From positions 1 to 60,514 of the forward strand of contig JAITTG010000094.1 of NCBI GenBank assembly GCA_031287095.1: a stretch of DNA of 60,514 nt, read 5' to 3'. Within the stretch, counting starts at the first letter, position 1, and every line of letters starts with the position of its first letter. Position numbers and translations under genes: made by a program. The stretch comes from Candidatus Parendomicrobium reticulitermitis (GTDB lineage: Bacteria > Elusimicrobiota > Endomicrobiia > Endomicrobiales > Endomicrobiaceae). The notes beneath the pieces were generated by a model. The model saw nothing but the letters and a program-made list of their open reading frames with translations, was not told where the DNA came from and made no database searches. Shown here one piece after another: positions 53,108 to 60,514 of the stretch.

Positions 53108-56100
53108 TTATTCCTCTACATCTTCAATAATCAAATCTATCGCTTGCAATTTTATTACTTCTTCTTGGACGCTTTGGGTTGGTCTTTCTTCGCTTTGAAT
53201 TATTCCTTCCTCATTCGGCTCTTGTATGCTTTCTCTTATTAACAAAATCTCTTCGCCCTCTTCGTCTATCCCTTTCTTTGCTTCTTTGACCACTATCTTC
53301 TTGTTGCCGCTGGGATATTCTATCACTATCTCCGCTCTTCTATTTCTCGCTCTGCCTTCTTCCGACATATTGCTGGCTATCGGGTCCCTTGACCCCTTAA
53401 ACTCTATATACCTCATATTCTTTAACGGTATGCCGTTCTTGTATAACTCCTCATATACCGCTCTCGCCCTCATTATGCTCAAACTCTTGTTTATCTTCTC
53501 TTCTCCTATCGAATCCGCATCCCCTTCTATCGTTATCCTTGTATAATTGTATTTCTTGATTTCTTGCGCAGCTAACTTTATATTCTCTATCGCTTCTTTC
53601 TTTAAATCGTATTTCCCAAAATCAAATTCCGCAGCCAACAATCTCACTACTTTGATGTCTTGCGCTTCATACCCCTCTTCTTCTTCAGTCTCCTCTTGCG
53701 AATCGTCCGTGTATCCTATCTGCTCTTTAAATGTTTCTCCTAACTTATACAATATCCCCGCATTCGCATAATAATCTTCCTCTTCTTTTCCATAACTTAT
53801 ATTCCCATTCACAAAAAATGCCGTCTTCTCATTATACCTATACTCTATACCGCCGCCTACTCCTATCTCGGCTCCTATGCTTAATCCTCTTATGCTCATA
53901 TAGTCCGCATCCGCGCTGCTCTTTAACCTTACCTCATACTCGCTTTGCCCGCCAAACAGCGTATACCCTCCCCAACCTCTCACGCTCCACCTAAAATTTC
54001 CTTTCTCGTCTTCTATCTTTAATCCCGCTAACCATAACGATTTTATGTAACTCTTACCCCTTATCTCTAACGCGGCTTCGCCGCCCGTCTCGTTTATTAT
54101 TCCATTGTTGATTAACGCGTTCTTCATCCCTATATACGGAACTAAATCTACCTCATTGGTCATACTTATATTGTATTGCGCTTGCGCATTCACTTTTATA
54201 TTAAACGTATTAAAGCCGGCTTTCGTATCTTCTTGATATTCAGGAAAATCTATCTTTCGCTTAATGTCTATGCTCGATAATCCTAACCCTATATTTCCTT
54301 TTATGCTCACTTTCTTGTCAAAGTATTTCCCGCCGTATAAGCCCGCTTCAATGCCGCCTATCTGCGCTTTGTCTTTTTCTTCTTCTATACTGCGGCTCAC
54401 ATACCCTAAATATACCCCGCTTATAAACGCATTCTTCCTATATATCGGCAACCCCATATATCCACCAAAACTTTGCGCTTTCATCGTTCCTATCGCTTCT
54501 TCTCCCTCATATTTCATCCCGTCCATTTGCACTTGCACCCATAACTCTTTTAACTTTCTCGCCTCGTCTTTTGCGTCTATTTCTCTTACCTTATTGTATA
54601 GCCTGTCTTCAATGTCATTGTCGGCAACGCTCTCTATCGCTCTCAATATAAACGACCCGCTTAACTTGTCAAACGCTTTCTTCGTCCTCTCAAACGCGCC
54701 GTCCCCTTTTTCTTCCTCTTCTATCGCTATTATCGATAAGCCTGTCACTAAATTCTCTATTCCTTTTGAGTTCGTCAACTTGTCAAACATTTTGGCTACT
54801 TCGTTTTGATTATATGTCAGCCCAGATATATACCCTTCAAAGTTTGACCGAGATACTGCCCCAAAATTTACATAGTTATTGTAATATCGCACAAATGTGT
54901 CTTGGATAAATACTCCTTTCTTATGTTCTTTTTCTTGACTCTTTTGTCCTATTCCACCATACTCATAATTGCTAAACCTGCCTATCACGCTGTTTGCTAT
55001 ACTTCCTTCTATCAACCTCGTCTCCATCTCGCCTATACCGCCGTATACTTTTACTTCTAATATGGATGTCCCGGAACTTAAACTTATATGACCGGCATTG
55101 CCTAACGCTATTTCGTCGCTTGTGTTTTTTGCCGCGTTTCCTGTTAAACTTAACACCCCGTCTATCTGCGCGTCGCCCCTTACATTTATCCTCGTCATCT
55201 CTTGTCCAAGCGATTTTACTTGCAACTTACCCTGCCCTCTTATCCATATATCCCCAAACTCCGCTTTATGCTCTACCGCTTTTGCTCCGTCTATCAGCGC
55301 TACGCCTACCTTTATATCGCTAAACCCTAAATATCTTATATACCCGCCTATATATAATGTCCCTCTTCCGTCTTTTTGCAACTTCGTGTTCTGCTCGCCC
55401 ATTAGTCCGCTGTTTAACTCTATCTTTCTGTTGTCGTCTACGCTAAACGATACAAATGCCAAACTGCTTATATATATGTCATTCTTGCTTTGCGCCCCTT
55501 GTCCGCTTTGATTGTCTATAAATAATATGTCTGTCCCGCCGTCTGTTGCGCCTATTGAATTTTTCGCGCTCAGCGTTAATGTTGAATTTTCTACAAAGAT
55601 TGCTCCGCCGTCGCGCTGCGCTTTGTTTCCTATAAACAATATGTCGCTTTGCGTCCTCTCATTTCCTATATATACCCCGCTAGATACATTTATTATATAT
55701 ATCGCTCCCCCATCGCCAAGCGTCGCCGTGTTTCTTAACAATTCTATCGTCGTTATGTCCGCCCTCTTTATCCGTTCGTTCAAATATAAAAATCCGCCGC
55801 GATTTGCCGTGTTCTCTATAGCCCGTATCATTCCCACTTCGTCCATCTTTATTTCCGACAGTCCCGTCCCGCCGCCGCTCCCAAATACCCCCCCATACGG
55901 ATTTGATAAACTTAAACTCACATTGCCTATAAATTCCATTAATCCCATATTGTTAAACTCTATCCGGCTATCTTCTATATATATAGCCCCAAAATAATCG
56001 CCCGTGTTTTCTATAAACGATATTTTCCCGTTCTCGCCTCCGTCAAATACCGCCGTCGTCTTCGTTAAATATAGCGCTCCGCCTCGCCCATTGTTTTGCC

Positions 56101-59100
56101 TGCTTAACGCCGCTATTGATTTGTTTTTCTCAAATACTATGTCCCCGCTGCCAAACCATAATACGCTGTTTGTCGAATATATAGCTCCCCCGTGAAACGC
56201 TTCGTTGCCTATAAATCTAACTTTGTTTTCTGCATCCGCTCCAGCATTGTCATAACTGCGCAGATTGCGGGTCTTGCCATCAATGACGGATGAATTTTTT
56301 GCCGACATTTCAGACGCCTCTCCCGAAAATTCTAAATATACTCCCTGCCCATATATCGCTCCGCCCAATCCTTCCCTCCAATTTTCCCATGTCCCATTGC
56401 TATAATTATAACTCGCCGTCCCTATCGCTCTATTATAATTGAACTCGGTCAACTTATTCTTAAATATAAAATCGCCAGCCCCTATATACATCCCTCCGCC
56501 GTTTCCTGCATACGCCGTATTGTAGTTTATCGTTATATTGATATTCTTAAAATCAAAGTCCTGCTCTTTAAAATATCCAAAACCGCCGCTCTTGGCTGTG
56601 TTATATATAGCTTTTAATTCCTTTATATCCTCAAAGTTTATATGCGAATTAGGCTCGTTTATAAATATCCCGCCTCCGTCATAATCAGCCGTATTGTATG
56701 AAAACTCTAATGTGGAAAGTCCTATAAAACTTAACTCGTTCGCAGACATATCGTCCATATATACCGCCCCGCCGCTTCCTAACGATATATTGTATGATAA
56801 CTTTATGTCCACTTTGTTAAATATCACCGTTGAGCCGGCGCTTATATACATCGCCCCGCCCTCATATTCCGAAGTGTTTGCGCTAAATTCTGTCTCTATA
56901 TCGTCAAATATAACTTTGGAACCGCTAGTCGCATATATCGCTCCGCCTAATTGTCCGAAATTTTGCGTAAATGATACTTTGTTCTTTTTTTGCGCGCTCT
57001 TAAAACTTATTATTGAATTATTGCTCAAATATAATGCTCCGCCTAATCCTGTTGTATTGCTCGGAAAAAAACCGCCGCCTTGCGCGCCGGCTTCGTTTGA
57101 TTTAAACTCTATGTCGCTGTCTATAAAACTCATCATCGTCCAATCTTTTATATATACGCTTCCCCCGCTGTCTTGCGCGCTGTTCCTCTCAAACTTGATT
57201 GCGTCTTGCCTAAATATCACCGTAGAACCTCTCGTATATAACGCCCCTCCATTTCCCTCGCCCCTGCCGCCTAACCCGTCATTTGTCTCTACTGCGCGGT
57301 TTTCTATCATATTGACCGCCATACCGCCAAACTCAATAGATTGATTGTCCATATATATAAATCCGCCCGCTCCTGCCGTATTGTGTATCGATTGTAATGT
57401 CTTTATATTGCTTAAACTGAACTTTGAGGTCCTATCTATATAAAATACTCCGCCCCCTTCTACCGCTGTGTTGTTTTCAAAGTCTAATAAGTCTATGTTC
57501 TTAAATGTTAAAGAAGAATTTTGCGCATGTATCGCTCCCCCAGAACTTGCCGCATAATTGTAATATAAGTCCGCATTTGTCCCGTCAAATACTATGTTGG
57601 CTCCATTCAAATATAACGCTCCGCCGCTTCCGCGCACCGCCGCGTTGCTCGTCAATATCACTTTCACATCTTTGAAATTAAAGTATTGATACCCAAAATA
57701 TGCAAACCCGCCTTCGCCCCCCTTATTGCGCGAACCTATCAGTTTCTTGACCCCTTCAAATGTTAACGACGAGTATTCATTTACATAAAATACTCCCCCG
57801 CCGCCTACTTCAGTCTCATTATTGTAAAACTCTAATGTTTCTATATTCTTGAACTTTAACGACGAACCTCTCCCTATATATACCGCCCCGCCGCTGCTCT
57901 TTGCATAATTGTAATCAAGCAATGTGTTGACATTGTCAAATACCATCGTCGAATAGTTTAAATAAAATACTCCCCCAGATCCAGATACCGCGCTATTTCT
58001 TGTCATATATATGTCCGTGTCGTTAAATGTGAATACTTGACTGTTAAAATATGCAAAACCTCCGCTTCCCGCCTCATTGTATCTGCCTTCCAAATTCTTT
58101 ATGTTCGTAAATCTTAAATCCGAATCCGCGTCAACATAAAATACTCCGCCGCCGCCTGTCTGCGTCTTGTTGCCCTCAAATGACAGCGTCGTAAATGTTG
58201 AAAATTCTACGCGCGATTTCTCGCTTATATATATCACTCCACCGCTGCTTGCAGCCCTGTTATAGTCTAACTCTAACCTGTCCATATCGCTAAATACTAT
58301 CGTCGAACCTATCAAGAAAAATACTCCCCCGCTTCCGCCTTGCGCCGTGTTCGTCGTCAACTTTACTACCGCTCCATTACCTTCAAAATCAAACCGCTGC
58401 TGCTTTAAATACATAAATCCGCCGTCGCGCCCAGCATTGTTTATCCCTATCCACTCTTTTACTCCAAACACATCTAACTTTGAATTCGGATCGCCAAGAT
58501 AAAATACCCCGCCGCCATATCCCGCTTTGTTATTGTAAAATTCTAATCTCTCCATATCCCTAAACTCTAACCTGCCTACCTGATTTACATACGCAAATCC
58601 TCCGCTCGACAGCGCATAATTGTCTTCTACCGTCATGTTCGTGCGCTGAAAACTCACCGTCGCATTCGCTCCCACATATACCACCCCGCCGCTTATATCG
58701 GTTCTGTTGCCCTTAAAATATACATCCGATTCCTTTAACTCTATATACGCCCCATTGTCCGCATATAACGCCCCGCCGTTTATCATTGACCTATTGTTTA
58801 GAAAATTGATTGTCGACTTGTAAAATGTTACCGTCGAACCCGCTCCTGTATATATGCTTTGCATATTGCTCTCATAAGTAAAACTCGCATTCTCTATCGT
58901 TATTCTTCCTCCTCCTATCACTCCAAATGAACTCACCCCGCTAAAATATACATTGCTGCTCAAATATAATGTCCCGCTGCCTATATTGCTTACTTGCGCG
59001 CCATTTTCCGCGTAAAATCCTCCCCTTGCCCATATCGTCCGCCCCGCATTAGCGTTAAATATCATGTTGCCGCCGTCTAAATATATGTCATTGCCCATAC

Positions 59101-60514
59101 CTGTCAGCGCCGTATTACTAGAAAACGTTATGTCTTGGTCTTGCGCAAACATAAATATCTTTGACCCTGCCCGTCCGTATATGCCCCCGCCGCGCTGCGC
59201 CTTATTGCCGCTTATCAATACTCGCCCTGTCCCTATCGTTCTAAACGTTATCGACGACCCTCCATCCATATACAATGCTCCGCCGTTTACTTGCGCCGTA
59301 TTGCCTATCATGTCCACATTGCTAAACGACATCGTCGAATTGTATAAATGTATCGCCCCGCCGCTATTTCGCGCAACATTGCTGCTTAACTCTATATCAC
59401 GACTGTCTAAATCAAATAATCCGTTGCTTATATATAAAAATCCTCCGTCGTTTGCCTCATTGCGACGCGCCGTTAAATTGGTCAAATTCTCAAACTTTAC
59501 AGACGAGTTGTCCCAACCTATCACGCCCCTGCTCGCCGCAGCGCTGCTGGTGTTTCTTGCAAATAATACGCTCGCGTCCTTAAATACTACGCTCGATCCC
59601 CCTTGCGCGTATAATACCGCTCCAAGCGGCGCTTTGTTGTCCGTAAAATTCATGTTGGACGCCGCAAATATCATCGTCGAACCCGTCAAATACATCCCGC
59701 CGCCGCTCTGTAACGCCGTGTTGCTGCTAAATGTTAATACCCCGCTTGCTCCCATGCTAAATAGTCCGTAAGATTGGCTTAAATATATTCCCGCCCCAAG
59801 CCGTCCTATGTTGGAACTAAACGACATCTCATAAGTTGCCGCAAAAGTCGCCGACGACCTGTTCTCAAGCGCCATCGCTCCCCCGTTGCCAGAAGCCCCA
59901 ATAGCCCTGTTTGCGCTAAATATCATCGTCGAAGGCGTAAATTGTACTATCGGAACACTGTTGAAATACATCGCACCGCCTGACCCGCTTGCCGCCGAGT
60001 TTAATGAAAATCTCATCACCTGCGCTAACTTAAAATATGCGCCCCACACGCTCGTAAAATACATCGCTCCGCCGCTTTGTCCAGCTATATTACCCCTAAA
60101 TATCATCTCCCGACGCGCCGTAAATGTCGCCGACGAATTTGTAAAATACATCGCCCCGCCCAAACCGCCTGTCGCTTGATTTGATATGAAACTCATCGCA
60201 CCGTTGGGCTTCGTCTCGTCACCAAATGTTACAGTCGAGTTCGTAAAATACATCCCCCCCCCGCTTACTGCCGCAATGTTGCCTTGAAATGTCATCGATG
60301 TAGGTAAAAATTGCGCCACACGAACACCGCTAAAATACATACCCCCGCCAAGCCCTGTTCCAATTGCACGATTGCTTTCAAATACCATCGTCGTAGGCGT
60401 GAACTGCACCACAGGCACCGCGCTAAAATACATCGCTCCCCCATTTCCGTTTAACGCCGAGTTTGATAAAAATCTCATCATCCTCGCTGTCCTGAAATAT
60501 GCAGCTGCCACATT
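53108..60514 (-). CDS. Giant Pmp-like autotransporter with beta-barrel and OmpA-like C-terminus (5' end beyond the window)
   Basis: At least 2,468 codons are open to the window edge; the N-terminus and signal peptide are outside. The passenger (60514 to about 54900) is made of dozens of short beta-helix repeats alternating FxxN (such as FSSNTA, FEGNKT) and GGxxY/GGA (GGAMYF, GGGVFYV), the same motif pair as chlamydial polymorphic membrane proteins. A linker follows, then a beta-barrel (about 54545-53735, from LWVQVQMDGMKYEG to YANAGILYKLGE). Next is an OmpA-like domain (about 53650-53320; EFDFGKYDLKKEAI, ITIEGDADSIG, RARNRRAEIVIEY). It ends in an acidic tail of about 55 residues. It probably displays adhesin-like repeats on the outer membrane while the OmpA part binds peptidoglycan. 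A dispersed repeat is translated at 56258-56294. Confidence 0.9.
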   Translation of the reverse strand, partial: NVAAAYFRTARMMRFLSNSALNGNGGAMYFSAVPVVQFTPTTMVFESNRAIGTGLGGGMYFSGVRVAQFLPTSMTFQGNIAAVSGGGMYFTNSTVTFGDETKPNGAMSFISNQATGGLGGAMYFTNSSATFTARREMIFRGNIAGQSGGAMYFTSVWGAYFKLAQVMRFSLNSAASGSGGAMYFNSVPIVQFTPSTMIFSANRAIGASGNGGAMALENRSSATFAATYEMSFSSNIGRLGAGIYLSQSYGLFSMGASGVLTFSSNTALQSGGGMYLTGSTMIFAASNMNFTDNKAPLGAVLYAQGGSSVVFKDASVLFARNTSSAAASRGVIGWDNSSVKFENLTNLTARRNEANDGGFLYISNGLFDLDSRDIELSSNVARNSGGAIHLYNSTMSFSNVDMIGNTAQVNGGALYMDGGSSITFRTIGTGRVLISGNKAQRGGGIYGRAGSKIFMFAQDQDITFSSNTALTGMGNDIYLDGGNMIFNANAGRTIWARGGFYAENGAQVSNIGSGTLYLSSNVYFSGVSSFGVIGGGRITIENASFTYESNMQSIYTGAGSTVTFYKSTINFLNNRSMINGGALYADNGAYIELKESDVYFKGNRTDISGGVVYVGANATVSFQRTNMTVEDNYALSSGGFAYVNQVGRLEFRDMERLEFYNNKAGYGGGVFYLGDPNSKLDVFGVKEWIGINNAGRDGGFMYLKQQRFDFEGNGAVVKLTTNTAQGGSGGVFFLIGSTIVFSDMDRLELDYNRAASSGGVIYISEKSRVEFSTFTTLSFEGNKTQTGGGGVFYVDADSDLRFTNIKNLEGRYNEAGSGGFAYFNSQVFTFNDTDIYMTRNSAVSGSGGVFYLNYSTMVFDNVNTLLDYNYAKSSGGAVYIGRGSSLKFKNIETLEFYNNETEVGGGGVFYVNEYSSLTFEGVKKLIGSRNKGGEGGFAYFGYQYFNFKDVKVILTSNAAVRGSGGALYLNGANIVFDGTNADLYYNYAASSGGAIHAQNSSLTFKNIDLLDFENNTAVEGGGVFYIDRTSKFSLSNIKTLQSIHNTAGAGGFIYMDNQSIEFGGMAVNMIENRAVETNDGLGGRGEGNGGALYTRGSTVIFRQDAIKFERNSAQDSGGSVYIKDWTMMSFIDSDIEFKSNEAGAQGGGFFPSNTTGLGGALYLSNNSIISFKSAQKKNKVSFTQNFGQLGGAIYATSGSKVIFDDIETEFSANTSEYEGGAMYISAGSTVIFNKVDIKLSYNISLGSGGAVYMDDMSANELSFIGLSTLEFSYNTADYDGGGIFINEPNSHINFEDIKELKAIYNTAKSGGFGYFKEQDFDFKNINITINYNTAYAGNGGGMYIGAGDFIFKNKLTEFNYNRAIGTASYNYSNGTWENWREGLGGAIYGQGVYLEFSGEASEMSAKNSSVIDGKTRNLRSYDNAGADAENKVRFIGNEAFHGGAIYSTNSVLWFGSGDIVFEKNKSIAALSRQNNGRGGALYLTKTTAVFDGGENGKISFIENTGDYFGAIYIEDSRIEFNNMGLMEFIGNVSLSLSNPYGGVFGSGGGTGLSEIKMDEVGMIRAIENTANRGGFLYLNERIKRADITTIELLRNTATLGDGGAIYIINVSSGVYIGNERTQSDILFIGNKAQRDGGAIFVENSTLTLSAKNSIGATDGGTDILFIDNQSGQGAQSKNDIYISSLAFVSFSVDDNRKIELNSGLMGEQNTKLQKDGRGTLYIGGYIRYLGFSDIKVGVALIDGAKAVEHKAEFGDIWIRGQGKLQVKSLGQEMTRINVRGDAQIDGVLSLTGNAAKNTSDEIALGNAGHISLSSGTSILEVKVYGGIGEMETRLIEGSIANSVIGRFSNYEYGGIGQKSQEKEHKKGVFIQDTFVRYYNNYVNFGAVSRSNFEGYISGLTYNQNEVAKMFDKLTNSKGIENLVTGLSIIAIEEEEKGDGAFERTKKAFDKLSGSFILRAIESVADNDIEDRLYNKVREIDAKDEARKLKELWVQVQMDGMKYEGEEAIGTMKAQSFGGYMGLPIYRKNAFISGVYLGYVSRSIEEEKDKAQIGGIEAGLYGGKYFDKKVSIKGNIGLGLSSIDIKRKIDFPEYQEDTKAGFNTFNIKVNAQAQYNISMTNEVDLVPYIGMKNALINNGIINETGGEAALEIRGKSYIKSLWLAGLKIEDEKGNFRWSVRGWGGYTLFGGQSEYEVRLKSSADADYMSIRGLSIGAEIGVGGGIEYRYNEKTAFFVNGNISYGKEEEDYYANAGILYKLGETFKEQIGYTDDSQEETEEEEGYEAQDIKVVRLLAAEFDFGKYDLKKEAIENIKLAAQEIKKYNYTRITIEGDADSIGEEKINKSLSIMRARAVYEELYKNGIPLKNMRYIEFKGSRDPIASNMSEEGRARNRRAEIVIEYPSGNKKIVVKEAKKGIDEEGEEILLIRESIQEPNEEGIIQSEERPTQSVQEEVIKLQAIDLIIEDVEE
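56258..56294. repeat. Dispersed repeat translated inside the autotransporter passenger
   Basis: GCAGATTGCGGGTCTTGCCA then TCAATGACGG differs by only about four bases in 30 from the intergenic copy near 42563-42592. In the protein it gives SSVIDGKTRNLRS, which interrupts the FxxN/GGA repeat pattern. Confidence 0.75.

Noticed and set aside
52086-53130. Several open frames of 76-169 codons in the repeat block
   Set aside because: They are mutually similar translations of duplicated repeats, without ribosome sites or recognisable domains.
54264-57344. Plus-strand open frames opposite the autotransporter
   Set aside because: They are antisense shadows of a repetitive, codon-biased gene; they are rich in P, S and I with no domain.
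1-60514. tRNA, rRNA and other structured RNA genes
   Set aside because: Intergenic regions were read on both strands; no cloverleaf, rRNA, glmS riboswitch or folate/c-di-AMP riboswitch could be recognised by eye. A covariance-model search would be decisive.
1-60514. Prophage, IS element or integrase
   Set aside because: No transposase, integrase or phage structural gene is present; only small non-coding repeats and one MITE-like element were seen.

Overview
This is a low-GC, gene-dense window from a Gram-negative bacterium: it has a giant outer-membrane autotransporter, an OmpA-type domain, a Bat (Bacteroides aerotolerance) operon and a complete type III-A CRISPR-Cas locus. No rRNA, tRNA, transposase or phage gene was seen. 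The mix of a Bat operon, an aconitase of about 640 aa, small lysine-tailed GYLYF-motif proteins, a Pmp-like autotransporter and abundant dispersed palindromic repeats would fit Elusimicrobiota (Endomicrobia-like) or a related lineage. That assignment is my judgement and cannot be proven from this sequence.

Layout. (1) 1-9613, minus strand: the edge of a CRISPR array with its leader, then cas2, cas1, a CARF protein with a RelE-like tail, csm5, csm4, csm3, csm2, cas10 and cas6 (listed left to right; transcription runs from cas6 towards the array). Cas10 keeps both its HD and GGDD motifs, so cyclic oligoadenylate signalling to the CARF-RelE effector is plausible. (2) 9839-15785, minus: a lipid-flippase-like protein, a prepilin peptidase with its pilin, coaD, rsfS, an LCP-family protein and a fused nadD-yqeK. 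(3) 15785-24192, minus: the operon moxR, DUF58, a membrane protein, batA, batB, batC, batD, batE, mostly joined by start/stop overlaps. (4) 24356-35311, minus: aconitase, clpB, cysE, a lysine-rich small protein, a small membrane protein, a TPR protein, an exported metallo-beta-lactamase protein, argS and a nitroreductase. (5) 35312-35673: a divergent promoter region holding a MITE-like nested inverted repeat. (6) 35674-52008, plus: an ABC ATPase, mprF-like gene, tilS, hpt, ftsH, folE, folP, cdaA, a 31-codon remnant of ybbR/cdaR, glmM, pdxJ, glmS, acpS, nnrD and an M20 amidohydrolase. (7) 52009-53107: a gene-free block of duplicated dispersed repeats. (8) 53108-60514, minus: the C-terminal 2,468 codons of a Pmp-like autotransporter that continues past the window end.

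The most unusual themes are these. First, a dispersed palindromic repeat family (core like TGCGGGTCAAGCCCGCAATG) lies between genes and also appears translated in frame inside at least three protein genes: at the NadD/YqeK junction, in GlmM and in the autotransporter passenger. Related elements may have built the tail of RsfS. This resembles Rickettsia palindromic elements. Second, the CARF effector of the CRISPR locus ends in a RelE-like domain, as in Cami1, rather than the usual HEPN domain. Third, the c-di-AMP cyclase partner YbbR/CdaR is reduced to its membrane anchor. Fourth, the autotransporter carries an OmpA-like peptidoglycan-binding domain after its beta-barrel.
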